NCBI GenBank assembly: GCA_030430165.1
Contig: JAUIGL010000002.1
Coordinates: 62,001-126,000, forward strand
Reading direction: 5' to 3'
Origin: a bacterium
Lineage (GTDB): Bacteria > Desulfobacterota > Binatia > HRBIN30 > CADEER01
DNA length: 64,000 bases
Shown: in pieces, positions 27,708 through 36,096 of the stretch
Position numbering within the stretch: the first letter of the stretch is position 1
Layout of the letters: every line of letters begins with the position of its first letter
Notes under the pieces: model-generated
Database searches by the model: none
What the model saw: only the letters and a program-made list of their open reading frames with translations
Told to the model about the DNA's origin: nothing
Position numbers and translations under genes: made by a program

Positions 27708-28879
27708 TAAAAGCGTTCGATATCCAGCTTGCTCGATTCGTGGTCGCCGTCGCTGTTGCCGCTGTCGTCTTCGTTGTCGAAGCTTTCCCAGCGGGCGTCG
27801 CTGGTCGAGGCGATGCCGCGGATCTTGAGCTCGAAGTCGTTCGGGTTGGTGCAGTTGGCGAGCGCTTCTTCGAAAGTGATCAGACCGTTGCGGAACAGGT
27901 ACATCAGGGACTGGTCGAAGGTCTGCATGCCGTAGGTGCTGTAGCCCTGCTCGATGACGTCGTTGAGGTCGCGCGTCTTGACCTTGTCGGCGATGTGCTC
28001 GGAGACGCGCGCGCTCGACACCAGGACCTCTACCGAAGGCACCATGCCGGCGCCGTCGGCGCGCGGGATCAGGCGCTGGCTGACGACGCCCTTGAGGATG
28101 TTGGCGAGGATCAGCCGAGCCTGGTCGCGCTGGTGCTCGGGGAATGCGCTGATCACGCGGGTCACGGTCTCCCGCGCGTCGAGGGTGTGCAGGGTGCTCA
28201 TCACCAGGTGGCCAGTCTCGGCGGCGGTGATCGCGGTCTCGATGGTCGTCAGATCGCGCATCTCGCCGACCAGGATGACGTCGGGGTTCTGGCGCAGGGC
28301 GGACTTGAGCGCGCTCGGGAAATCGATCGCGTCGTCGCCGATCTCGCGCTGGTTGACGAAGCTGAGTCGGTCCTTGTGGATGTACTCGATCGGGTCCTCG
28401 ATGGTGATGATGTGCGCCTGCCGCGTGCGGTTGATGTGGTCGATCAGCGCGGCGAGCGTGGTGCTCTTGCCGCTTCCGGTGGTGCCGGTGACGAGAACCA
28501 GACCGCGCCGCTCCGAGGCGATCCCCTCGATCACCGGCGGCAGGGTCAGCTCTGCGATGTTGCGGATCTTGGCGGCGATGACGCGGATCACCATGCTGAG
28601 GTGACCGCGCTGGCGAAAGACGTTGAGGCGGAAGCGACCGAGCTTTTCGTGGTCGTAGGCGGTGTCGAGCTGGCGTTCGTCCTTCAGCCGCTCCCACTGC
28701 GGGTCGGTGGTGACCTGTCGCGCGTAGCTCTCGAGCGTCAGCGGGTCGAGGGTTTCCGCTTCCTCGAGCGGCAGAAAGTCCGAGCGGATACGGAAGGCCG
28801 GCGGAACACCGACCTTGAGCAGCACGTCGGAGGCCTCGTGACGTACCGCCTCAGCGAGAATTTCGTCGAACTCCATCAT
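27707..28879 (-). CDS. type IV pilus retraction ATPase (PilT/PilU family)
   Basis: A 390-residue secretion-type ATPase that powers pilus retraction and twitching. Walker A is GTTGSGKS at 132-139, with the Asp box (IITIEDPIEYIH), the Walker B region (ILVGEMRD) and the His box (HLVMSTLHTLDA). The C-terminal tail is long, acidic and Asn/Asp-rich (DNEDDSGNSDGD), as in PilU or PilT2 paralogues rather than the shortest PilT. No other pilus genes are in the window, so it may be an extra retraction motor. It lies 60 bases after recA on the same strand. Confidence 0.9.
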   Translation of the reverse strand: MMEFDEILAEAVRHEASDVLLKVGVPPAFRIRSDFLPLEEAETLDPLTLESYARQVTTDPQWERLKDERQLDTAYDHEKLGRFRLNVFRQRGHLSMVIRVIAAKIRNIAELTLPPVIEGIASERRGLVLVTGTTGSGKSTTLAALIDHINRTRQAHIITIEDPIEYIHKDRLSFVNQREIGDDAIDFPSALKSALRQNPDVILVGEMRDLTTIETAITAAETGHLVMSTLHTLDARETVTRVISAFPEHQRDQARLILANILKGVVSQRLIPRADGAGMVPSVEVLVSSARVSEHIADKVKTRDLNDVIEQGYSTYGMQTFDQSLMYLFRNGLITFEEALANCTNPNDFELKIRGIASTSDARWESFDNEDDSGNSDGDHESSKLDIERF

Positions 28880-28939
28880 CGTCGCACCTCGACTCCATCT
28901 GTTCGAGGCGCGGCGTGATGGACTAGCAACGCTCTCGAG

Positions 28940-29968
28940 CTACTCCGCCTCGACCTCGGCCGGCGGGCCGTCGACCAGCCCCAGCTGCTCGCGGATCTGC
29001 GTATCGAGCTTTTCCGCGATCTCGGGATTGTTGCGCATGAACTCCTTCGCGTTCTCCCGACCCTGCCCAATGCGGTCACCATCGTAAGAGTACCAAGCTC
29101 CACTCTTCTCGACTAAACCACGATCCGTGCCAATATCGAGCAGCTCGCCTTCCCTAGAGATTCCCACACCATATAGTATGTCGAACTCTGCTTCTTTGAA
29201 CGGCGGCGCCACTTTATTCTTCACTATTTTGACGCGTGTGCGGTTCCCTATGGCAGAGTCCCCCTGCTTGATCGCGCCGATTCGGCGGATGTCGAGACGC
29301 ACCGACGAGTAGAATTTGAGCGCGTTGCCGCCGGTTGTGGTTTCGGGACTGCCGAACATGACGCCGATCTTCATGCGGATCTGGTTGATGAAGATCATGA
29401 TCGTGCGCGAGCGCGAGATCGTGCCGGTGAGCTTGCGCAGGGCCTGCGACATCAGGCGCGCCTGCAGTCCCATCTGCGGCTCTCCCATCTCGCCCTCGAT
29501 CTCGGCGCGCGGCACCAGGGCGGCGACCGAGTCGACGACGAGGACGTCGATCGCGCCCGAGCGAACCAAGGTCTCGGCGATCTCGAGCGCTTGCTCGCCG
29601 TTGTCGGGTTGCGAGATCAGCAGGTCCTCGGTGCGAACACCGAGCTTCTGCGCGTAGCTGACGTCGAGCGCGTGCTCGGCGTCGACGAAGGCGCAGACTC
29701 CACCTTCGCGTTGCGCGCTGGCGATCGCGTGCAGCGCCAGCGTGGTCTTACCCGACGACTCCGGGCCGTAGATCTCGACCACTCGGCCGCGCGGCAAACC
29801 GCCGACGCCGAGGGCAATGTCGAGGCCGATCGATCCGGTCGATACCACCGGCAGCCGCTGCACTGTTTCGTCGGCGCCGAGCTTCATGATCGAGCCCTTG
29901 CCGAACTGCTTTTCGATTTGGCTTACCGCCAGATCGAGTGCCTTCTCGCGATTTGCATCAGCCGCCAT
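28940..29968 (-). CDS. recA: recombinase RecA
   Basis: Full-length 342-residue RecA for homologous recombination and SOS induction. Walker A is GPESSGKT at 68-75; MAW-like loop and L1/L2 regions ([38 protein letters not shown]) are intact; the acidic C-terminus is present. Its start overlaps the thpR stop by 11 bases. A stretch covering residues about 235-300 uses codons unlike the rest of the gene (listed separately), although the protein sequence is normal. No LexA-type box was recognised, in keeping with an operon-internal position. Confidence 0.98.
   Translation of the reverse strand: MAADANREKALDLAVSQIEKQFGKGSIMKLGADETVQRLPVVSTGSIGLDIALGVGGLPRGRVVEIYGPESSGKTTLALHAIASAQREGGVCAFVDAEHALDVSYAQKLGVRTEDLLISQPDNGEQALEIAETLVRSGAIDVLVVDSVAALVPRAEIEGEMGEPQMGLQARLMSQALRKLTGTISRSRTIMIFINQIRMKIGVMFGSPETTTGGNALKFYSSVRLDIRRIGAIKQGDSAIGNRTRVKIVKNKVAPPFKEAEFDILYGVGISREGELLDIGTDRGLVEKSGAWYSYDGDRIGQGRENAKEFMRNNPEIAEKLDTQIREQLGLVDGPPAEVEAE
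29070..29264 (-). other. patch of atypical codon use inside recA
   Basis: Between about codons 235 and 300 the gene switches to codons otherwise rare here: ATA three times, CTA, TTA, AGG, TAT, AGT and many A/T-ending codons (for example GAC ATA CTA TAT GGT). On both sides the gene returns to strongly G/C-ending codons. The encoded protein stays conserved ([19 protein letters not shown]). Both edges look abrupt, as in a recombination or gene-conversion tract. Confidence 0.7.
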
Positions 29969-30566
29969 TCGTACCTCCCATCACTGCCGTCCAGAGTCTC
30001 GTATAAACTGCACCATCGGGGCGCAAGTCGCTACGGTACGCGTGCGCGGCGAGCGCTTTACAAGTGCCGAATACCTTGTCCTCTGCATCCCGCACCCGAG
30101 GCGCCAGCCGGCGCCAGCCGCGTTGCGAACGCACCCTGCCGAGGGTCAGATGTGGGCGGAAGGTGCGCTCGTCGGGTGCGAACCCGAGTGGCTCGAGCGC
30201 GCGCTCGATGTCGGACGCCAGCTCCACCGCCGCGGCGCTGACCACCCCGGCCCACAGCACGCGCGGCCGCCGCAAGCTCGGGAAACCGCCAACACCCCGT
30301 ACTGCGAAGGAAAACGGCGCGCGCTCCCGGCAAACCGCGGTAGCCGCCTCGCGAATCGGCTCGAGATCCGTGACCTTGCCGAGGAACTTCAGGGTCAGGT
30401 GGATGTTGTCCGCCGGCGTCCAGCGCACGTCAGCCGGCTCGCGCCGCCAATCGTCGACGAGCCGCCCCAGCTGGCCGCGCACCTCGTCGCCGAGGTCGAG
30501 GGCGAGGAAGCATCGTGTTGGGGATCCGGGCGCTGGGATCTGGGATCTGGGGGAGGTTGGTGGCAT
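29958..30566 (-). CDS. thpR: RNA 2',3'-cyclic phosphodiesterase
   Basis: A 202-residue 2H phosphoesterase (LigT/ThpR family) that opens 2',3'-cyclic phosphates on RNA. The two catalytic HxTx motifs are HLTLKFLG (His56) and HLTLGRVR (His139). The stop overlaps the recA start by 11 bases, so the two are coupled. The first 15 or so residues ([16 protein letters not shown]) are encoded by a dispersed CTGGGATC repeat, suggesting that repeat invasion altered the 5' end; the conserved protein begins at [10 protein letters not shown]. No other start codon in the correct frame lies closer. Confidence 0.9.
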   Translation of the reverse strand: MPPTSPRSQIPAPGSPTRCFLALDLGDEVRGQLGRLVDDWRREPADVRWTPADNIHLTLKFLGKVTDLEPIREAATAVCRERAPFSFAVRGVGGFPSLRRPRVLWAGVVSAAAVELASDIERALEPLGFAPDERTFRPHLTLGRVRSQRGWRRLAPRVRDAEDKVFGTCKALAAHAYRSDLRPDGAVYTRLWTAVMGGTNGG

Positions 30567-30667
30567 CGGGTTCAGGTCTCTCGCTCGGGGAACGAGAGCG
30601 CTTGTTTTCTGGATCCGATGAGAACCATCATCCCCCAGCTCCCAGCTCCTAGATCCCAGCTCCTACT
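30514..30667. repeat. GGGATCTGGGG / CCCAGATCCC palindromic repeat
   Basis: The left arm (GGATCCGGGCGCTGGGATCT, then GGGATCTGGGGGAGG) is mirrored by the right arm (CATCCCCCAGCTCCC, then AGCTCCTAGATCCCAGCTCC). A small CTCTCGCTC/CGAGAGCG hairpin lies between. The left arm forms the first codons of thpR and the right arm contains the cinA stop TAG (30663-30665). Confidence 0.7.
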
Positions 30668-31940
30668 TTCTAAGCACCGAGGACTGCGTCGGATCCTGCC
30701 CCAACGCAGCTCGGCGGACCCAGTCGAGGGCGATCTGCGAGGTCAGGAGCTTGACCCATTCTCGGTTGCCCCAGAGCTGGTAGCGGTGGCTGGCGGTGCG
30801 GTCGTCGCTGGCGATGGCGATGCACACGGTGCCGACCGGCTTGTCCTCGCTGCCGCCGCCCGGGCCGGCAATGCCGGTAGTGGCGATGCCGAAGGTGGCG
30901 CCGGTGAGCTTGCGCACCCCGGCGGCCATCTGCTCGGCGACCTCGGTGCTGACCGCGCCGTGTTGCTCGAGGGTTGCCTTGGAGACGCCGAGAACCGACG
31001 TTTTCACCGAGTTGTCGTAGGCGATCACCCCGCCGAGCACATAGCCCGAGCTGCCGGGGACGTCGGTGAGACGGTTGCCGATGAGACCGCCGCTGCACGA
31101 CTCGGCGACCGCGACGGTGGCGCCGCGCTCGCTGAGAACCCGGCCGACCTCGGTCTCCATGTTGGTGTTGCCCTCGCCGTAGCAGTACTCGCCTAGTCGC
31201 TCGCGCATCGCCTTGGCTGCCGCGTCGAGGCGGGCCGCGACGACGTCGGGGGAGCCGGCGACGGACACGCGAACGGAAATCTGCGGAAACGCCGCGCGGA
31301 AAGCGAGGCGGGTCGTCTCGGGATCGAGCACCCCGGCGACCATTTCGTCCAGCGCCGACTCGCTGATGCCGAAGGTCTGGAAGGTGTGGCTTCGAAAGAC
31401 CTCGTCACTGCGCCGCAGCGAGCTCAACCACGGCAGCACCGAGTCGGCGAGGATGTGCTTCATCTCACGCGGCACTCCCGGCAGCACGACGCCGTAGCGA
31501 GTGCCGTGTGGCGTTTCGGTTTCGAAGCGAAACCCCGGCGCCGTGCCGAGCGCGTTCTCGAGAATCGTCGCGCCCTCGGGGAATAGGGCTTGCTTGAGGT
31601 TGTTCTCGGGCATGGTGCGCCCCATCGACTCGAACAGCGAGCGCATCCGATCGACCGTCGGCTTGTCCTCGATCAGCGGCCGGCCGATCATCGCGGCGAC
31701 TGTTTCGGTGGTCAGGTCGTCGGCCGTCGGACCCAACCCGCCGGTTCCGATGATCACGTCGGCGCGCTCGAACAGCGCCTTCCAGGCGGCCTCGATGCGA
31801 TCGGGAAAGTCGCCGACCGTCATCATCGCGGTGACCTCGTAGCCGAGGCCGAGTAGCTGATCGGCGATGTAGTTGGCGTTGGTGTCGAGGGTTCGCCCCG
31901 TGGTCAGCTCGTCGCCGGTGCTGAGAATCGCCGCCTTCAT
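30663..31940 (-). CDS. cinA: CinA family protein (competence/damage-inducible, nicotinamide-nucleotide amidase)
   Basis: A 425-residue two-domain CinA. The N-terminal MoCF-like domain starts MKAAILSTGDELTTGRTLDTN and contains GTGGLGPTADDLT; in bacteria it can carry ADP-ribose pyrophosphatase activity. The C-terminal CinA domain (from about residue 260) has AESCSGGLIGNRLTDVPGSS and TGIAGPGGG, the NMN deamidase signature. It belongs to pyridine nucleotide salvage and sits classically beside recA and pgpA. Start 31940 gives the canonical N-terminus. A 20-base gap separates it from pgpA; the TAG stop lies in a repeat arm. Confidence 0.93.
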   Translation of the reverse strand: MKAAILSTGDELTTGRTLDTNANYIADQLLGLGYEVTAMMTVGDFPDRIEAAWKALFERADVIIGTGGLGPTADDLTTETVAAMIGRPLIEDKPTVDRMRSLFESMGRTMPENNLKQALFPEGATILENALGTAPGFRFETETPHGTRYGVVLPGVPREMKHILADSVLPWLSSLRRSDEVFRSHTFQTFGISESALDEMVAGVLDPETTRLAFRAAFPQISVRVSVAGSPDVVAARLDAAAKAMRERLGEYCYGEGNTNMETEVGRVLSERGATVAVAESCSGGLIGNRLTDVPGSSGYVLGGVIAYDNSVKTSVLGVSKATLEQHGAVSTEVAEQMAAGVRKLTGATFGIATTGIAGPGGGSEDKPVGTVCIAIASDDRTASHRYQLWGNREWVKLLTSQIALDWVRRAALGQDPTQSSVLRK

Positions 31941-31960
31941 TTCGTACCCTCCGTGTGCGG

Positions 31961-32428
31961 TCAGCCGAGCAACGGCCCGGTGAGGGCGAGCAGGGCGCGG
32001 GTCGCGAGGTTGGCGTAGAGGCCGGCAAAGACATCGTCGAGAACGACCCCGACCCCGCCGCGCACTTCCTCGTCGAAGTAGGAAGCGGGAAAGGGCTTTA
32101 GGATGTCGAACGCGCGGAACAGAAAGAACGCGTACACGGTTACGGTCCAAGTCGCCGGCAGCAGGAGCGTGGCCACCAGATACCCCGCCACCTCGTCGAT
32201 GACGATGATGCCGCTGTCGTGCTCGCCGAGATCCTTCTCCGCGATGTCGGCGAACCAGCACGCCATGGCAATTGCCACGGCGCAGGCGGCGATCGGGCCG
32301 ACCGTGCCCGGTATGTGGGAGAACCACCAGAAGAACGGGATGGCGGCCGCCGTGCCGACGGTTCCGGAGGCCACCGGTGCGTAGCCGGTGTACCCCCACG
32401 AGGCGAAGAAGAGGGCGAGACGGTTCAT
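31961..32428 (-). CDS. pgpA: phosphatidylglycerophosphatase A
   Basis: A 155-residue membrane phosphatase that converts phosphatidylglycerol phosphate to phosphatidylglycerol. Typical features are the N-terminal SWGYTGYAPVASGTVGT, several hydrophobic segments, IVIDEVAGY, RAFDILKPFP and VVLDDVFAGLYANL. The start at 32428 (MNRLALFFASWGYTG) matches the family; a longer reading to 32575 adds an unrelated leader. It heads the pgpA-cinA pair and is divergent from the MmgE/PrpD gene across 133 bases. Confidence 0.92.
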   Translation of the reverse strand: MNRLALFFASWGYTGYAPVASGTVGTAAAIPFFWWFSHIPGTVGPIAACAVAIAMACWFADIAEKDLGEHDSGIIVIDEVAGYLVATLLLPATWTVTVYAFFLFRAFDILKPFPASYFDEEVRGGVGVVLDDVFAGLYANLATRALLALTGPLLG

Positions 32429-32561
32429 GAGCGCCTGTAAACTGCCGGAGATAGGCCCGCGATTCCAGCCTGCGCCCGCCTGGTTTCCAGCCCCGGAGGC
32501 GGTCACATGGCAAACAGTCCGGTTGTTCATCTGCCCAATTCCCTCTAAAACAGCGCCCGGG

Positions 32562-34028
32562 ATGAGCGATCTCAATGTGAGCGGTGCGGTTGCGGAGTGG
32601 GCGCACGGACTGGGTTACTCGGACGTTCCACCGCGTGTCGTCGAGGAAGCGAAGAATCAGATCCTCAGCGTGATTGCGGGGATGCACGCCGGGCATTTCA
32701 GCGAGGCCGGCCGCATGATCTCGCGAACCGTAAAAGAGTGGTCGGGTGGCAAGGATTGCACCCTGATTCCGTCGGGCGAGAAGTCGTCTCTGCACAGCGC
32801 CATCTTCGGCAACAGCGCCCTGGCGATGACGCTCCTCTACGACGACTACATGCTGGGAGCGCACACCGGCGCGTCGTCGGTGGTGGTTGCCCTGTGCCTG
32901 GCAGAGAAGCTCGGATCGAGCGGCAAGCAAATCCTGCTGGCGCAGATCGTCGCCAACGAGGTTGCGTCGCGCCTCGGCCTATCGTCGATGAGCGACGACC
33001 TGAGCGAGTATCGGACCCCGGCATCGCATCGGCTCGGGGCGGCGCTGGCGGCGGCCAAGTTGCTCGAGCTCGATCAGCAGCAGACCTACAGCGCGATCGG
33101 CTTGGCGATGCAGGAGGCGGGTGTCGGTGTGCGCGCCGGCTTCGTCGGCTCGGACGCGAAGATGCTCGGCGCCGCCCTGGCGGCGCCGGCGGGTGTACAG
33201 GCCGCCGAGCTCGCCGCTGGCGGACTGGTTGCCCAGGGCGATCCGATCGGCGCCGAAGATGGCTACTGCGCGACCGTCGGCTCGATCAGCGGCGCCGACG
33301 CGTTCCGCACGCTGGGCGAGCTGTGGCTGACCGAAACCACCAGCTATGCCGCCTACCCGTGCTCGAGCTACGTTGCCGGGGCGATCGACTGCGTGATGGC
33401 GCTGCAGCGGCAACACAACATCGACGGCCGCAAGGTGACCTCGGTCGAGGTAACCGTTGGCCCGGCGGCGCGCGACGTCGATGCGATGGCGCAGAGCTTT
33501 CTCGCCGGACCGGACAGTCACCCGGGAGCGCTGACCTTCTCCATCGGCTACAACGTCGCGGTTGCCCTGATCGACAAGGAGTTCTCACCGCGCCAGCTGA
33601 GCCGAGATCGGGTTCGCGACGAAGCCGTGTGGGAGCTGGCCAAGCGGGTCGAGGTCAAGGTCGAGCCGGCGAGTGAATCGGACCTGCGCACGGGTTCGCT
33701 GCCGAATCAGGTGGCGCGGGGCTCACACGGCGGGTTCGACGTCGGCCGCATCGACCTGCGTGCCGCGCGCGCCGGACTGGCGGCCAAGGTTCGGGTCGTC
33801 CTCAAGAACGATCGGTCTTTCGAGATCCAGCGCGACACGCCGTCGGGGATGGGCTCGGGTCCGTTCGACGACCGAGTCAAAACGGTCGAGGACAAGTTCC
33901 GCCGCGAGACCCGCTACTCCCTGCGCAAGGAACGCATGGAGAAAGCGATCGACTTGATCCACCATCTCGAGCGGGCGACGCCGGCAAACGTCAAAGAGAT
34001 CGTACGCTGCAGCTGCTCGGAACGGTGA
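32562..34028 (+). CDS. MmgE/PrpD family protein
   Basis: A 488-residue all-helical MmgE/PrpD protein. Members include 2-methylcitrate dehydratase (propionate catabolism), cis-aconitate decarboxylase and isomerases of small acids. Typical stretches are FGNSALAMTLLYDDYMLGAH, ANEVASRLG, HRLGAALAAAKLLELD, YPCSSYVAGAIDC and SIGYNVAVALIDKEF. No prpB, prpC or acnD neighbour is present, so the propionate role is not supported; the substrate is unknown. The ATG at 32562 is the first Met that agrees with the family; further upstream in frame lies the antisense of the pgpA leader. Confidence 0.88.
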   Translation: MSDLNVSGAVAEWAHGLGYSDVPPRVVEEAKNQILSVIAGMHAGHFSEAGRMISRTVKEWSGGKDCTLIPSGEKSSLHSAIFGNSALAMTLLYDDYMLGAHTGASSVVVALCLAEKLGSSGKQILLAQIVANEVASRLGLSSMSDDLSEYRTPASHRLGAALAAAKLLELDQQQTYSAIGLAMQEAGVGVRAGFVGSDAKMLGAALAAPAGVQAAELAAGGLVAQGDPIGAEDGYCATVGSISGADAFRTLGELWLTETTSYAAYPCSSYVAGAIDCVMALQRQHNIDGRKVTSVEVTVGPAARDVDAMAQSFLAGPDSHPGALTFSIGYNVAVALIDKEFSPRQLSRDRVRDEAVWELAKRVEVKVEPASESDLRTGSLPNQVARGSHGGFDVGRIDLRAARAGLAAKVRVVLKNDRSFEIQRDTPSGMGSGPFDDRVKTVEDKFRRETRYSLRKERMEKAIDLIHHLERATPANVKEIVRCSCSER

Positions 34029-34039
34029 TCGGACTCGCT

Positions 34040-34166
34040 ACGCTCGTAGGCAGAGGCGAGGCATGGGCACAGGGGGTGGTGGTCGCTGGCGCGACGATTC
34101 CATCGAGGCCCCCTCTCCGTCTGTCCCGAGTAGCGCGCAGCGCGTATCGAGGTGGCCCGCTGGCAC
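34040..34166. repeat. GTAGGCAGAGG...GGTGGTCGCTGG repeat, copy 2, with half CGAGTAG palindrome
   Basis: This region repeats the left part of the 9292-9394 element (GGTGGTGGTCGCTGGCGC, GACGA) and runs into a half-copy of the CGAGTAG palindrome seen at 8017-8092. It fills the gap between the MmgE/PrpD gene and the convergent short-chain dehydrogenase gene. Confidence 0.65.
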
Positions 34167-34187
34167 CGCCCCTATCTGGCTCGGGTA

Positions 34188-34820
34188 CTAGCCGACGTCG
34201 AGTACCTGGCCGCTGATTTGGTCGGCGGCCGAGCGCAACAGGAAGACGGCGGTCTCGGCGAGATCGCCGGGTGCGGTGTCTGGCCCGGTGCGGATCGCAT
34301 TGACCTGGATGTGGTTGTCGGCGAGCGCTTCGGCCAGCGCCTCGGTGAGTCCCGCCACCGCGTTGCGCATGCTCGCCTCAGGGGCGCCGCGGTCTCCCGG
34401 CGTCAGGTTGAGGATCTTGCCGCTGCCCTGCTCCTTCATGATCGGAATCAGTGCCCGGGTGGTGAGGTAGGGACCGGTCAGGTTGGTGGCGACCAGAGTC
34501 TGCCACTGATCGAAGTCGCAATCCTCGAGTGCCGAGCCGCCCGAGCAATGGGCGGCGTTGACCAGGATGTCGATGTGGCCGAACACGGCTCGGGTGCGTT
34601 CGACGAGGACTGCGACGTCCGACTCGCGGGTGACGTCGGTGGTCACGGCGATCGCCTGGCGGCCCTGTTTCTGGATCTCATCGGCGGTGGCGACCAGTTG
34701 ATCCGCCGAGCGCGCTGCCAGTGCGAGCTCGCATCCGTGGCGGCCGAGTGCGGTGGCGATGGCGCGACCGAATCCCCGGCTGGCGCCGGTGACGATCGCC
34801 ACCTTCCCCGCAAAGTCCAT
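34188..34820 (-). CDS. SDR family protein lacking the catalytic Tyr-Lys pair
   Basis: A 210-residue Rossmann-fold protein. The nucleotide-binding TGASRGFG (11-18), the NAA motif (NAAHCSG, 88-94) and ATN (111-113) are as in classical short-chain dehydrogenases. Where YxxxK should stand I read EASMR: Glu148 for Tyr and Arg152 for Lys, before AVAGLTEAL. It is also short, with a trimmed C-terminus (DQISGQVLDVG). It is therefore probably not a normal NAD(P)H oxidoreductase; binding or regulatory roles, or altered catalysis, are possible. It is divergent from the small HIT-like gene. Confidence 0.8.
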   Translation of the reverse strand: MDFAGKVAIVTGASRGFGRAIATALGRHGCELALAARSADQLVATADEIQKQGRQAIAVTTDVTRESDVAVLVERTRAVFGHIDILVNAAHCSGGSALEDCDFDQWQTLVATNLTGPYLTTRALIPIMKEQGSGKILNLTPGDRGAPEASMRNAVAGLTEALAEALADNHIQVNAIRTGPDTAPGDLAETAVFLLRSAADQISGQVLDVG

Positions 34821-34900
34821 GCGGAGTTCTAGCGCGGACGCGTGGTCGAGGCCAGTGCGAGGGCTGGCGGCGCCGCCTGGGCTGTGCCAAACACGCGGGG

Positions 34901-35209
34901 ATGGCCGAGCAACCGGAATGCGAGTTGTGCGCGCTGGTGCGCAGCACCGAGTGGTATGCCGAGTTCGAGGAGCCGTTTCGCTTTACGATCCTCGACTGCG
35001 ACTCCTGCGACGTGCCGATGGCAGTGATCGGCGAGCACAAGAAGCAGCTGAGCGATCGCGAGAGCGAGGTCGTACGTGCCGAGCTCACCAGGATCGCCGA
35101 CGCCAAGTACCCACAGGGCTGGGTGTTCGACGACAACATGCGCCAGATTCCGGACCACTACCACATCCACGCGCGGCCCTACCCGCCGTGGTGGAAGGGG
35201 CGGCGCTAG
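34901..35209 (+). CDS. small HIT-like Cys- and His-rich protein
   Basis: A 102-residue soluble protein with two CxxC pairs (CELC near residue 8 and CDSC near residue 33) and a C-terminal HYHIHARPYPPWW that resembles a HIT-type histidine cluster. The order (N-terminal CxxC, C-terminal His cluster) is like short HIT-family nucleotide-binding proteins, but the core is only partly recognisable, so the assignment is tentative. ATG 34901 follows CGGGG. The stop TAG overlaps the stop of the convergent zinc-ribbon gene in a shared CTAG at 35206-35209. Confidence 0.6.
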   Translation: MAEQPECELCALVRSTEWYAEFEEPFRFTILDCDSCDVPMAVIGEHKKQLSDRESEVVRAELTRIADAKYPQGWVFDDNMRQIPDHYHIHARPYPPWWKGRR

Positions 35210-35592
35210 GCGCGGGTCGGCCGGCCGCAACCGGAGCAGAACTTTCCGCCGGGAAGCGCCTTGGTTCCGCAGTTTGGACAGAACTTGATCGTGCCGCTCG
35301 GCGCGCTGCTGCTGGTGGACCTCTGGTCGAGTGCGGCGATTGCCTCGAGAGCCTGGGCTTTGTAGCGCGCGGTTAGCGCCGCGAAGTCGTCGTCGGACAA
35401 CTTGCCGGTGCGCTGGTCGAACTCGGCTTCCTTGATCGCCGCCAATGCGGCGACCTTCTTGCGCTGCAACGACTCGTCGTCGTCTTCCGGCAAGGCCTCG
35501 ATCGCGTCGCTGTCGCCGCTAAAGAACAGCGGCCACATGACGAAGACGACGGCCGGCAGCAAGCCGGCGAGAAGGACGGCGGTCGAGCTCAT
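35206..35592 (-). CDS. zinc-ribbon membrane protein in cytochrome c maturation cluster
   Basis: A 128-residue protein with one N-terminal membrane segment (VLLAGLLPAVVFVMWPLFF), an acidic and helical middle (LQRKKVAALAAIKEAEFDQRTGKLSDDDFAALTARY) and a C-terminal zinc ribbon (CPNCGTKALPGGKFCSGCG). The middle resembles the short CcmI/CycH-type segment found after CcmH, where it helps deliver apocytochrome. It follows ccmH by nine bases on the same strand. Role in cytochrome c assembly is inference from context. Confidence 0.75.
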   Translation of the reverse strand: MSSTAVLLAGLLPAVVFVMWPLFFSGDSDAIEALPEDDDESLQRKKVAALAAIKEAEFDQRTGKLSDDDFAALTARYKAQALEAIAALDQRSTSSSAPSGTIKFCPNCGTKALPGGKFCSGCGRPTRA

Positions 35593-35601
35593 CTTCCTGC
35601 C

Positions 35602-36096
35602 TCAGATATCCAGGTCGTCGAGCTCACGCTCGAGCTTGCGTTCCAGCTCGGCGTTGACCGCGGGTTTCGCGGCATCGGCGGGGGTAGCAATCGGTTCCGG
35701 GGTGCGGCGCCGCCAGCGGAGCAGGGTCAAGCTGACGAAGATGGCGCCGATCCCGACGACGATGAACGGCGTCACCCAGGCGGTCACGTTGAATCCGGTC
35801 ATCGTCGGCGCCGACAAGATCTTCTCTCCGTACTTGCCGGCGAAGTGGGCGAGGATCGTGTCCTTGCCCTCGCCGAGCGCGATGTGCTCGCGAATCTCCT
35901 GTCGCAGCGGAATTGCCGACGGGCACTGCAGGTGGTTGCACGAATGGACGGTGAGTCCGCAGCCACACTGGCAGGTCAGTGACTCTTCGAGGTCCTGGAA
36001 ACTCGGCTCCGCCGCCGCCAGATGGTTGGCGGCAAGGCCGAACAAGAGCAGACTGGCGGCCGCGGCGAGCGAGATCTTGCGCAGGTTGTGAATCAG
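35602..36096 (-). CDS. ccmH: cytochrome c maturation protein CcmH, apparent CTG start
   Basis: Thiol-disulfide protein that reduces apocytochrome CXXCH cysteines for haem attachment. With a CTG start at 36096 the 164-residue product has a signal peptide (LAAAASLLLFGLAANHLAAA), a Cys-rich motif (Cys42, 44, 46, 53, 58: LTCQCGCGLTVHSC), the three-helix stretch (IREHIALGEGKDTILAHFAGKYG) and one membrane helix. The motif departs from the usual LRCxxCQ. No ATG, GTG or TTG is available between ccmF coding and the signal peptide; CTG overlaps the ccmF stop as CTGA, giving coupled translation. The zinc-ribbon gene follows. Confidence 0.85.
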   Translation of the reverse strand: MIHNLRKISLAAAASLLLFGLAANHLAAAEPSFQDLEESLTCQCGCGLTVHSCNHLQCPSAIPLRQEIREHIALGEGKDTILAHFAGKYGEKILSAPTMTGFNVTAWVTPFIVVGIGAIFVSLTLLRWRRRTPEPIATPADAAKPAVNAELERKLERELDDLDI

